From Streptomyces sp. NBC_00523 (GTDB lineage: Bacteria > Actinomycetota > Actinomycetes > Streptomycetales > Streptomycetaceae), in NCBI RefSeq assembly GCF_036346615.1, contig NZ_CP107836.1:6014001-6078000 (forward strand): a stretch of 64,000 nucleotides of DNA, given 5' to 3'. Shown piece after piece: positions 42,858 through 52,000 of the stretch. The position numbers were made by a program, and so were the translations under genes. The notes below the pieces were generated by a model, which did no database searches, was not told the DNA's origin, and saw nothing but the letters and a program-made list of their open reading frames with translations. Numbering within the stretch: the stretch's first letter is position 1; every line of letters begins with the position of its first letter.

Positions 42858-44132
42858 GTGAAACGTCTCTCCGCCCCCGCCCCCGCCCGCCGCTCCCTCG
42901 ACACCCGCGCCACCCCGCTGCGCCGCGCCGACATACCGGCCCCGGTGCCCGGCCGCCGTCCGACCGGCACCGGCTCCGTCCTCGGCGCGATCCTCGACCA
43001 CGGGCCCGTCGCCCGGTCCACGGTCGCCCGGCTCACCGGCCTCTCGCCCGCCTCCGTCAGCGGGCACGTCGGCCGCCTCCTCGCCCGCGGACTGGTCCGG
43101 GAGGCCGCCGAGACCGCCGGACCCAAGGGGCTCGGCCGCCCGCACATCCCCGTCGAGATCGACACCGGCAGCTATCTGGTCGCCGGGGCCCACATCGCCG
43201 TCGCCCACTCCACCCTCTCGCTGATGGACCTGCGCGGCCGGATCGTCGCCGAGGACCGGCGGCCCCACGGCTCCACCGACCCCCACCACCTGCTCGCCCA
43301 GCTCGCCGACCGGCTGCCCGCGTTGGTCGCCGCGCACGCCGGTGGGCGGACCGTCCTCGCCCTCGGCCTGGCCACCGGCCACCGCGTCGACCCGGTCGAC
43401 GGGGTGATCGTGGCGCACCCGCAGCTCGGCTGGCACGACGTCCCGGCCCGCGACCTGCTCGCCGCCGCGACCGGGCTGCCCGTCCATGTGGACAGCCACT
43501 CCCGCGCCCTGGCCCGGGCCGAGCAGCTGTTCGGCCAGGAATCGACGCGGGCCAGCACCGTCCTGCTCTTCGTCGGCGCGGTCGTGGACGCCGCCTTCGC
43601 CACCGACGGCGCCCTGCACCGGGGACCGCGCTCCGGCGCGGGCAGCGTCGCCCATCTGCCCCTGGGGGCCGGGGGATCGGGCGGTGCGGAGCCGTGCTCC
43701 TGCGGGCGGTCCGGCTGCCTCCAGTCGGAGGTCTCCGAGCGGGCCATGGTGCGGCGCGCCGCCGCCCAGGGGCTGGTGACCGGGTCCTTCCCGGAGCTGC
43801 TGGACCGGGCGCTGGCCGGGGACGCGCGGGCGGTGGAGCTGTTCCGCCGGCGGGCCCGGCTGGTGGGGCGGGCGGCGGCCCTGCTCCTCGACATGTTCGA
43901 CCCGGAGGTCCTGGTCGTGGTCGAGCCGGGGGCCGGGCGGATGCCGGAGTGCCTGGCCGGCCTGCGGGCGGAGGTGGCCGAGCGGTCGGTGGTGTGCGAC
44001 GACCCCGAGCGGGCCGTGGTGCCGAGCAGCTTCACCGGGTCCGTCCTGGCTGTGGCGGGCGGGGCGGTGGCGCTCGGGTCGCTGTACACGGACCCGCTGG
44101 GGCCGTGGCCGGCGCTGCCCGCGGTCTCCTGA
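42858..44132 (+). CDS. ROK-family transcriptional regulator
   Basis: 424 residues from GTG 42858; the open frame extends upstream but overlaps the leader peptide and lacks family-like sequence. The N-terminal winged helix (ARSTVARLTGLSPASVSGHV) is followed by a ROK sugar-kinase-like domain with the zinc motif CSCGRSGCLQ. ROK regulators usually sense sugars or sugar phosphates, but similar genes sit beside sulfonate operons in Streptomyces. The location between a Cys leader peptide and the flavin reductase/importer operon suggests it controls that operon; ligand unknown. Confidence 0.83.
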   Translation: MKRLSAPAPARRSLDTRATPLRRADIPAPVPGRRPTGTGSVLGAILDHGPVARSTVARLTGLSPASVSGHVGRLLARGLVREAAETAGPKGLGRPHIPVEIDTGSYLVAGAHIAVAHSTLSLMDLRGRIVAEDRRPHGSTDPHHLLAQLADRLPALVAAHAGGRTVLALGLATGHRVDPVDGVIVAHPQLGWHDVPARDLLAAATGLPVHVDSHSRALARAEQLFGQESTRASTVLLFVGAVVDAAFATDGALHRGPRSGAGSVAHLPLGAGGSGGAEPCSCGRSGCLQSEVSERAMVRRAAAQGLVTGSFPELLDRALAGDARAVELFRRRARLVGRAAALLLDMFDPEVLVVVEPGAGRMPECLAGLRAEVAERSVVCDDPERAVVPSSFTGSVLAVAGGAVALGSLYTDPLGPWPALPAVS

Positions 44133-44223
44133 TACCGGACCCGCCGCGCCCCTTCCGTAATCCGACTTAATTCAGTCAGTTGCATTGTTGACCGGCCGCG
44201 AACGGCCACGGGATGATGGATTC

Positions 44224-44337
44224 ATGACCAGCCGACAGCGGAATTCAGCGAAAGCGTCCTCGATGACGCCGCGCTTCCGCTCGTCCGCGCCCGCCGCGCC
44301 GCGTTCCTGTCGCGGCCGCTGTCCGGGTCTCCGGTAA
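44224..44337 (+). CDS. Possible second leader peptide upstream of the organosulfur operon
   Basis: A 37-codon frame from ATG 44224 to TAA, preceded by a purine-rich GGGATGATGG. It ends with SCRGRCPGLR, so both Cys codons fall near the stop, resembling a cysteine-sensing leader, though it lacks the HIDL core. It lies in the 331-bp, locally AT-richer gap 44133-44464 before the flavin reductase gene. A weak hairpin with a T run (GCCC-TTTC-GGGC-TTTT, 44432-44447) sits between it and that gene and could act as an attenuator. Speculative. Confidence 0.35.
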   Translation: MTSRQRNSAKASSMTPRFRSSAPAAPRSCRGRCPGLR

Positions 44338-44464
44338 ACACCCGCTGATATCCGGCGAACGTTCCGCGCGTCCGCGCGCCTCGCCGTGTTCATGCACGCC
44401 TTCGCGCAATTCCAGCTGCCTTTTTCGTGCTGCCCTTTCGGGCTTTTCACCTTCGGGAGACACG

Positions 44465-44989
44465 TTGACCGTCACTGTGCCCTCGTACGCGGCCCAGGCC
44501 GCCGCCCCCGCCCCGGCGGGGATCGCCCCCGACCGCTTTCGGCAGGCGTTCCGCCGCTACCCCGCCGGGGTCGTCGTCATCACCACCGACTCCGGCCGGG
44601 GCCCGGTCGGCTTCACCGCGACCTCGCTCACCTCGCTCTCGCTGACCCCGCCGCTGATCTCGTTCGGCATAGGGACCACCACCTCGTCGTGGCCGCACTT
44701 CGAGCACGCCCGTACGGCCGTCGTGCACTTCCTCGGCGCCGACCAGCAGCCCCTGGCCGCCACCTTCGCCACCAGCGGCATCGACCGCTTCGCCGCCCCC
44801 ACCCGCTGGCACCGCCTGCCCGGCGGCGAGCCCCTGCTCGACGGGGTGGCCGGCCATCTGCGGGTGGAGACCGAGCAGATCGTCCCTGCCGGTGACCACC
44901 GCATCGTCATCGCCCGGGTGGTGGACGCCCAGCTCGACGAGGGCCGCGCCCCGCTGCTCTTCCACGACGGCTCCTACCTCTCCCTCTGA
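44465..44989 (+). CDS. Flavin reductase (FMN reductase-type)
   Basis: 174 residues from a TTG start with GGGAGA five bases upstream. The flavin_reductase-like domain is clear: AFRRYPAGVVVITTDS, GFTATSLTSLSLTPPLISFG and a C-terminal HRIVIARVVDA. It would supply reduced FMN to the flavin-dependent monooxygenase encoded three genes downstream. First gene of the operon, 20 bases before the binding-protein gene. Confidence 0.88.
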   Translation: MTVTVPSYAAQAAAPAPAGIAPDRFRQAFRRYPAGVVVITTDSGRGPVGFTATSLTSLSLTPPLISFGIGTTTSSWPHFEHARTAVVHFLGADQQPLAATFATSGIDRFAAPTRWHRLPGGEPLLDGVAGHLRVETEQIVPAGDHRIVIARVVDAQLDEGRAPLLFHDGSYLSL

Positions 44990-45009
44990 CCGGATCAGGA
45001 CCTCTTCCC

Positions 45010-46077
45010 ATGCCACGCCACCGCACATCGCCGGTCCTCGGCCGCCGCTCGTTCCTCGCCCTCGGCGGCACCGCCCTCGTCGGTACGCTCGCCGCCTGCT
45101 CGCCGCAGACGCAATCCGCCGCGAGCGCCGAACCGGCCGGAAAACTGCCGTCCGGAGCGCCGCCACCCGGCACGAAACTCTCCGTCGCCGTGCGTTCCAC
45201 CCGCCTCCAACTCGGCCCCGCAGGACTGGAGAAGGACCTTCCCTTCACCGTTTCCCAATGGCCCAACCTGAGCGCGGGCCCCGATATCATCCAGGGATTC
45301 CGGGCCCATTCCATCGACCTGGCCGTCAACGCCGGAATTCCGCCGATCCAGGCCCACGCCATCGACGTCGGCGCGAAGATCGTCGCCGTGCAGGTGCGGA
45401 ACAACCCCTCGTACGTCTTCGCCACCGCACCCGGCTCCGACATCCGGACCGTGGACGACTTCCGGGGCAAGAAGATCGGGTTCTCCCAGGGGCAGGCCCA
45501 GGGTGTCGTGGTGCTGCGGGCGCTGAAGCAGGCGGGCATCGGCAACAAGGACGTGGAGCTGGTCGCCCTGCCCAGCACCCAGTTCCTCACCGCCCTCCAG
45601 TCCAAGCAGGTGGACGTCGCCCCGCTGGGCGAACCCACCCTCACCAAGTACCTCACCCAGTACGAGAAGGACGGGGCACGCGGCGTGAAGACCGACGTCG
45701 TGGACCTGCTCTCGGTGCTCTGGGCGCCCAACGAGGTGCTGAACGACCGGGCCAAGGCCGCCGCCGTCCGCAGCTTCATCCCGCTGTGGGCCCGGGGCCA
45801 GGTCTGGGCGTGGGAGAACACCGACGAGTGGATCGACACGTACTACGTCAAGGACCAGGGCGTCTCCCGGGAGGACGGCAAGCGCATCGTCGCCTCGCTC
45901 AACAAGCCGCTCTTCCCGGCCTCCTGGGACGCGGCCATCGCCTGGGAACAGGAGACCGCCGACCTGCTCGCCGCCGGCGGATTCGTACCGGAGCAGGACG
46001 CCTCCGAACTGTTCGACCGCCGCTTCGAGGCGCTGGCAGCCCAGGCCGTATCCGCCGAGTACCGGGAGAAGTCATGA
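45010..46077 (+). CDS. SsuA-like ABC importer substrate-binding lipoprotein
   Basis: 355 residues. The N-terminus has a twin-arginine motif (GRRSFLALGG) and a lipobox ending in Cys30 (GTLAAC), so a Tat-exported lipoprotein is likely. The rest resembles the NMT1/SsuA fold for sulfonates, taurine or nitrate-like ligands (FRAHSIDLAVNAGIPPIQ, DDFRGKKIGFSQGQAQGVVV, WAPNEVLNDRAKA). It delivers ligand to the permease encoded by the next gene, whose start overlaps its stop (ATGA). Given the DszA-type monooxygenase, an organosulfur ligand is favoured. Confidence 0.87.
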   Translation: MPRHRTSPVLGRRSFLALGGTALVGTLAACSPQTQSAASAEPAGKLPSGAPPPGTKLSVAVRSTRLQLGPAGLEKDLPFTVSQWPNLSAGPDIIQGFRAHSIDLAVNAGIPPIQAHAIDVGAKIVAVQVRNNPSYVFATAPGSDIRTVDDFRGKKIGFSQGQAQGVVVLRALKQAGIGNKDVELVALPSTQFLTALQSKQVDVAPLGEPTLTKYLTQYEKDGARGVKTDVVDLLSVLWAPNEVLNDRAKAAAVRSFIPLWARGQVWAWENTDEWIDTYYVKDQGVSREDGKRIVASLNKPLFPASWDAAIAWEQETADLLAAGGFVPEQDASELFDRRFEALAAQAVSAEYREKS

Positions 46078-46946
46078 CCGAGCTGCTGACCCACACCACC
46101 CGCCCCGCCCCGCCGCCGGCCGCGGCCGCCGCCCCGGCGAAGGCGCCGTCGGCGGCACCCAGGGGCACCCGCAGACGGCTTGGCCCCGGCCGGGCCGTCC
46201 CCTTCGGGCGGCTCATCGGCCCGGTCCTGGTCATCGCCCTGTGGTGGGCCGCCTCCGCCACCGGCTATCTCGACCCCCGGATACTCTCCGGCCCCGGCAC
46301 GGTCCTCGCCACCGCCTCGGACCTGGTCTCCAGCGGCCGGCTCCAGGACAACGTCCTCATCTCGCTCCAGCGCGCCGGGCTCGGCCTCTTCTTCGGGGTG
46401 AGCGCCGGGGTCCTCCTCGCCGTCGCCGCCGGACTGAGCCGGACCGGCGAATACCTTCTCGACGGACCGCTCCAGATCAAGCGGGCGATCCCCTCCCTGG
46501 CCATGCTCCCGCTGCTGATCCTCTGGCTCGGCATCGGCGAGCAGATGAAGGTCACCGTCATCGCGCTCGGCGTCGCGGTGAACATGTACATCAACACGTA
46601 CGCCTCGCTCACCGGCATCGACAGCCGCTACGTCGAACTCGCCGAAGGGCTCGACCTGAGCCGCGCGCAGTTCATCCGCAAGGTCGTCGTCCCCGGTTCA
46701 CTGCCCGGTTTCTTCGTCGGGCTGCGCCTCGGCGTCACCGCGTCCTGGCTCGGGCTGATCGTGGTCGAGCAGATCAACGCCACCAGCGGCATCGGCTACA
46801 TGATGTTCCAGGCCCAGCAGTACGCCCAGTCCGACGTGATCATCGTGGGCCTGGTGGCCTACGGGATCTTCGGCTTCGCGTCGGACGCGGCGGTACGCGC
46901 CGTGGAGAGGAAGGTCCTGTCATGGCGACGCACCCTGGCGGGCTGA
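46074..46946 (+). CDS. SsuC-like ABC importer permease
   Basis: 290 residues from the ATG overlapping the binding-protein stop. An Ala/Pro-rich N-terminal tail (~45 residues) precedes about six membrane helices (GRLIGPVLVIALWWAASATG and others). The EAA-type cytoplasmic loop is visible (YVELAEGLDLSRAQFIRKVV, then PGSLPGFFVGLRLG). It forms the channel of the importer and pairs with the ATPase encoded by the next gene, which overlaps its end by 25 bases. Confidence 0.88.
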   Translation: MTELLTHTTRPAPPPAAAAAPAKAPSAAPRGTRRRLGPGRAVPFGRLIGPVLVIALWWAASATGYLDPRILSGPGTVLATASDLVSSGRLQDNVLISLQRAGLGLFFGVSAGVLLAVAAGLSRTGEYLLDGPLQIKRAIPSLAMLPLLILWLGIGEQMKVTVIALGVAVNMYINTYASLTGIDSRYVELAEGLDLSRAQFIRKVVVPGSLPGFFVGLRLGVTASWLGLIVVEQINATSGIGYMMFQAQQYAQSDVIIVGLVAYGIFGFASDAAVRAVERKVLSWRRTLAG

Positions 46947-47719
46947 CCGCCCCCGGCGCGACGGCCCTCGCGCACCCCGCCATCCGCACCCGCAAGCTCG
47001 TCCGCCGCTTCGGCGACCGCGACATCCTCAAGGAACTCGATCTCACCGTCGCCCCCGGCGAGTTCACCGCGCTGCTCGGGCGCAGCGGCTCCGGCAAGTC
47101 CACCCTGCTGCGCGCCGTCGCCCGCCTCGACCACACCGTCGAGGGCTCCGGCGAACTCACCGTCCCCGACCGGGTCTCGCTCTCCTTCCAGGACTCCCGG
47201 CTGCTTCCCTGGCTCCGGCTCATCGACAACGTCACCCTCGGCCTGCGCGGCCCCGGCGCCCGGGAACGCGGCCTCACCGCCCTCGCCGAGGTCGGCCTGG
47301 AGGGCCGCGACCGCTCCTGGCCGCACGAGCTGTCCGGCGGCGAGCAGCAGCGCGCCGCCCTCGCCCGCGCCCTGGTCCGCGAACCCGAACTCCTCCTCGC
47401 GGACGAGCCGTTCGGCGCCCTGGACGCGCTCACCCGGATCAAGATGCACGACCTGCTCCGCGAGCTCTACGAACGCCACCGCCCCGCGGTGCTCCTGGTC
47501 ACCCATGACGTGGACGAGGCCGTCGAACTCGCCGACCGCGTCCTGGTCCTGGAGGACGGCCGGATCTCCGTCGATCTCACTGTCGACCTGCCGACCCCGC
47601 GCGCCCGCCGCGACCCGCGTTTCCAGGAATACCGCGACACCCTGCTCACCGCCCTCGGGGTAGCCCAGCCCCAGCCCCTCATCGACGCGAAGAAGGACTC
47701 CCATGCCCCGCACGCCTGA
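46922..47719 (+). CDS. SsuB-like ABC importer ATPase
   Basis: 265 residues. Walker A LLGRSGSGKSTLL, Q-loop LSFQDSRLLPW, signature LSGGEQQRAAL and Walker B LLLADEPFGALD are all intact, followed by the H-loop LLVTHDVDEAVE. It powers the importer. The gene overlaps both neighbours: the permease by 25 bases and the monooxygenase by 17 bases, so translation of the whole block is coupled. Confidence 0.9.
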   Translation: MATHPGGLTAPGATALAHPAIRTRKLVRRFGDRDILKELDLTVAPGEFTALLGRSGSGKSTLLRAVARLDHTVEGSGELTVPDRVSLSFQDSRLLPWLRLIDNVTLGLRGPGARERGLTALAEVGLEGRDRSWPHELSGGEQQRAALARALVREPELLLADEPFGALDALTRIKMHDLLRELYERHRPAVLLVTHDVDEAVELADRVLVLEDGRISVDLTVDLPTPRARRDPRFQEYRDTLLTALGVAQPQPLIDAKKDSHAPHA

Positions 47720-49088
47720 GCGCAAGCAGCTCCACCTCAACGCCTTCCTCATGTCCACCGGCCACCACGAGGCGTCCTGGCGGCTGCCCGAGAGCCCGGC
47801 CGAGGCCAACTCCGACATCGAGCACTACAAGAACCTCGCCCGGATCGCCGAACGCGGTCGCCTCGACTCGCTGTTCCTCGCCGACAGCCCCGTCCTGATG
47901 GGCGACCCCGGCCGCCGCCCCGCCGCCAAGCTGGAACCCACCGTCCTGCTCACCGCGCTCGCCGGGGCCACCCGCCACATCGGCCTCATCGCCACCGCGT
48001 CGACCAGCTACAACGAGCCGTACAACCTGGCCCGCAGGTTCGCCTCGCTCGACCATGTCTCGGGCGGCCGGGCCGGCTGGAACATCGTCACCACCGCGGG
48101 CGCCGACGCGGCCCGCAACTTCGGCCTGGACGACACCCCGCTGCACCACGACCGCTACCGGCGCGCCGGGGAGTTCGTGGAGGTGTCCACCAAGCTCTGG
48201 GACAGCTGGGCCGACGACGCGGTGATCGCCGACAAGGAGCGCGGAGTGCACGCCCTGGCCGAGCGGGTCAAGCAGATCGGGCACCGGGGCGAGTTCTTCC
48301 GGGTCGACGGACCGCTCAACGTACAACGCCCCCCGCAGGGCTACCCGTTGCTCGTGCAGGCCGGCTCCAGCGAGGACGGCAAGGACTTCGCCGCCCGGTA
48401 CGCGGAGGCGGTGTTCACCGCCCAGCAGACGCTGGAGGAGGGCATCGCGTTCTACAAGGACGTCAAGGAGCGCACCACCGCCCTCGGCCGCAACCCGGAC
48501 GGCATCAAGATCCTGCCCGGCATCGTCCCCGTCATCGGGGAGACGGAGGCCGAGGCGCTGGCGCTCGACGCCGAGCTGGAGAACCTCATCGTCCCCGAGT
48601 ACGCCAAGCTCCAGCTCGCCAAGCGGCTGAAGATCGCCCCCGACGACCTCGACCTGGACGCGGAACTCCCCGACGACATCCCCACCGAGGACGACATCGA
48701 GGGTGCCAAGAGCCGCTACACCCTCATCGTGGAGCTGGCCAGGCGCGAAAAGCTGACCGTACGTCAGCTCATCGGACGGCTCGGCGGCGGGCGCGGCCAC
48801 CGCACCTTCGCCGGGACCGCCGAGCAGGTCGCGGACACCATCGAGCACTGGTACGACAGCGGGGCCGCCGACGGCTTCAACATCATGCCCGCCGTCCTCC
48901 CGTCCGGCCTGGAGGTCTTCGTGGACCGGGTGGTGCCGATCCTCCAGGAGCGCGGCCTGTTCCGCACCGAGTACACCGCGAGCACCCTGCGCGGCCACTA
49001 CGGGCTGCCCCGCCCCGCCAACCGCCTCTTCGACGACGTCGTCCGCGGCGCGGGCGAGTACGGCATCGGCCTGGCGGAGGCCCGGTGA
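47703..49088 (+). CDS. NtaA/SnaA/DszA-family flavin-dependent monooxygenase
   Basis: 461 residues. Class C (bacterial luciferase-like) TIM barrel with family features: LHLNAFLMSTGHHEASWRLP at the start, GRLDSLFLADSPVLM, LEPTVLLTALAGATRHIGLI, and GRAGWNIVTTAGADAARNFG. Family members use FMNH2 and O2 on nitrilotriacetate, pristinamycin or dibenzothiophene sulfone, among others; sulfone/sulfonate desulfonation is the likely type here. The flavin reductase and SsuABC-like importer in the same operon supply FMNH2 and substrate. Its stop overlaps the ABC exporter start (GTGA). Confidence 0.88.
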   Translation: MPRTPERKQLHLNAFLMSTGHHEASWRLPESPAEANSDIEHYKNLARIAERGRLDSLFLADSPVLMGDPGRRPAAKLEPTVLLTALAGATRHIGLIATASTSYNEPYNLARRFASLDHVSGGRAGWNIVTTAGADAARNFGLDDTPLHHDRYRRAGEFVEVSTKLWDSWADDAVIADKERGVHALAERVKQIGHRGEFFRVDGPLNVQRPPQGYPLLVQAGSSEDGKDFAARYAEAVFTAQQTLEEGIAFYKDVKERTTALGRNPDGIKILPGIVPVIGETEAEALALDAELENLIVPEYAKLQLAKRLKIAPDDLDLDAELPDDIPTEDDIEGAKSRYTLIVELARREKLTVRQLIGRLGGGRGHRTFAGTAEQVADTIEHWYDSGAADGFNIMPAVLPSGLEVFVDRVVPILQERGLFRTEYTASTLRGHYGLPRPANRLFDDVVRGAGEYGIGLAEAR

Positions 49089-52000
49089 CCGACTGTCCGA
49101 ACCCGGGGACCGGTCCGGGCGGGGGCACGCTCCGGCAGCCGCCGCCCGGCTGGGCGCGACGGCTGCTGGGCTACTGCCTGCGCCACCGCACCGATCTCCT
49201 CATGGCCTTCGGCGCCGCCGTGACCGCCGCCGTCGCCACCGCCGCCCTGCCCCTCGTGCTGCGGCACGTGGTGGACGGGGTGGCGGCCGGCACCACCGCC
49301 TCGCTCGTCCCCTGGACCGGGCTGCTCGCCGCACTCGGCGCACTCCGGTTCGGCGCGAGCTTCACCCGCCGCTACCGCTCGGGGCGGCTCTCGCTGGGAG
49401 TCCAGTACGACCTGCGCAACGACGCGTTCGCCGCGCTGCTCCGGCTCGGCGGCGCCCAGCAGGACGATCTGCGGACCGGGCTGGTGGTGAGCCGGTCCAT
49501 CTCCGACATCACCCTCATCCAGACCCTGCTCCAGTTCCTGCCCAACCTCACGGGCAACGCCCTGATGTTCCTGTTCTCGCTGGCCGTCATGGCGTTCCTG
49601 TCGCCGCTGCTGACCGTCGTGGCGCTCGTCGTCGGCCCGCTGCTCTGGCTCATCGCGCTGCGCAGCCGCCGCGACCTGTTCCCCGCCAACTGGCACGCCC
49701 AGCAGGAGGCCGCCGAGGTCGCCTCCACCGTCGAGGCGACCGTCACCGGCGTCCGCGTCGTGAAGGGCTTCGGCCAGGAGCAGCGCGAGCTCACCGGCCT
49801 CGAACGGCGCGCCCGCCACCTGTTCGCGTCCCGGCTGCGCGTCGTCCGCTTCACCAGCCGCTACAATCCCGCCCTCCAGGCGGTCCCGGCCCTCGGCCAG
49901 GTCGCCGTGCTGGCGCTCGGTGGCTGGATGGCCCTGCACGGCCGGATCTCGCTCGGCACGTTCCTCGCGTTCACCACCTACCTTGGCTCCTTCGTCACCC
50001 CCGTACGCCAGGTCGCCACCCTGCTCACGGTCTGGCAGCAGGCCCGGGCCGGTGCCGAACGCGTCCTGGAGGTCGTGGACGAGGCCCCCGTCATCACCGA
50101 CGCGCCGCACGCCCGCGAACTGCCAGACACGCCTCCGGCCCTCTCCTGGGACGACGTCACCTTCGGATACGGCGACGGCTCCCCGCTCCTGGACGGCTTC
50201 ACCCTGGACATCCGCCCCGGCGAGACCCTGGCCCTGATCGGCCCGGCCGGCTCCGGCAAGTCCACCGCCGCCGCGTTGCTGCCGCGCTTCTACGACGTGC
50301 CCTCCGGCGCGGTACGGGTCGGCGGCACCGACGTCCGCGACCTCACCCTCGCCTCGCTGCGCTCCCGGATCGGCTACGTCTTCGAGGAGAGCCTGCTCCT
50401 CTCGGACACCGTGCGCGCCAACATCGCGTACGGGATGCCGGACGCCACCGACGAACAGGTGCGCGCGGCGGCCCGCATCGCCCGCGCCGACGAGTTCATC
50501 GAACGGCTCCCGCAGGGCTACGACACCCTCGTCGGCGAACAGGGCCTCACCCTGTCCGGCGGCCAGCGCCAGCGCATGGCGCTCGCCCGCGCCCTCATCG
50601 GCGACCCGGCCGTGCTCGTCCTGGACGACGCCACCTCCGCCATCGACGCCCGGGTGGAGGCCGAGATCCACCACCGGCTGCGCGCGGACGACCGCCGCCG
50701 CACCACCCTGATCATCGCCCACCGCCGTTCCACCCTGGAGCTCGCCGACCGCGTCGCCATCCTCGACGGCGGCCGGGTCACGGACACCGGCACGCCCGAC
50801 GAACTGCGCGGCCGATCCGCCCTGTTCCGGGACCTCCTGGCCACGGACGACCGCGCGGACGACCGCGCGGACGCCCCCCTCGCACCCGACCCCGGCTGCC
50901 CCACCCCGCACCTGTGGCTGCGCCCCGAGGAGGACGAGGACGAGCAGCTGGAGGGCACCGCGGTCCGGGCCGCCCAGGCGCTCGCCGAAGCCGCCGCCAC
51001 CTCCGGGCCCGGACGCGCGGGACCCGGCGGCGGGGTGCTCGGCTCGGCCCCGCCCAGCCCCGAACTCCTCGCCGGTCTGGCCCGCCTCCCGCTGCCCGCC
51101 GCCGACCCGGAGGTGCCCACCGAACAGGCCGTCGCCGCCGACGCCCGCTTCGGGCTCGGCGCCCTGCTCCGGCCCTTCCGGCTGCCGCTGCTCCTCGGCC
51201 TGCTGCTCGTCGCGCTCGACGCGGGCGCCCAGATCACCGTGCCGGTCCTCGTCCGGTACGGCGTGGACCGAGGGGTGGCCCACCAGGCCGGGCACGTCCT
51301 GCTCGCCGCCGCGGCGGCCGCCGGGCTTGTGGTGGCCGCGAACTGGCTGATCGGCGTGGCCCAGGTGCGGACCACCGGGCGCACCGGCGAACGCCTCCTC
51401 TACACCCTCCGTGTGAAGACCTTCGCCCAGCTCCAGCGCCTCGGCCTCGACTACTACGAGCGCGAACTCGGCGGCCGGATCATGACCCGGATGACCACGG
51501 ACGTGGACGCCCTGTCGAACTTCCTGCAGACCGGCCTGATCACCGCCGTGGTCAGCCTGCTCACCGTCTCCGGAGTGCTGGTCGCCCTCCTGGTGATCGA
51601 CGCGGAACTCGCGCTCGTCCTGCTCGCCGCGCTCCCGCTGCTCATCGCGGCCACCGCCGTCTTCCGCCACTACTCGGTCCCCGCCTACCGCGAGGCCCGG
51701 GAGCGGATCAGCGCCGTCAACGCCTGCCTCCAGGAGAACGTCACCGCGATCCGCGTCACCCAGGCGTTCCGCCGCGAGCAGCGCAACGCCGCCGACTTCG
51801 CCGTACTGGCCCGCTCCTTCCGCGACTCCCGGCTGCGCGCCCAGCGGTACATGGGCACGTTCTTCCCGTTCGTGGAGTTCCTCGGCACGCTCTGCTCGGC
51901 GGCCGTGCTCACCGCGGGCGCGGCGCAGGTCCGCTCGGGCGAGCTGAGCGCCGGGACCCTGATCGCGTTCCTGCTGTACGTGGAGCTGTTCTTCTCGCCG

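Noticed and set aside
44392..44464. Frame with tandem Cys (LPFSCCPFG) just before the flavin reductase, considered as a leader peptide
   Set aside because: It does not stop before the next gene but runs on through it in another frame, unlike a leader peptide.
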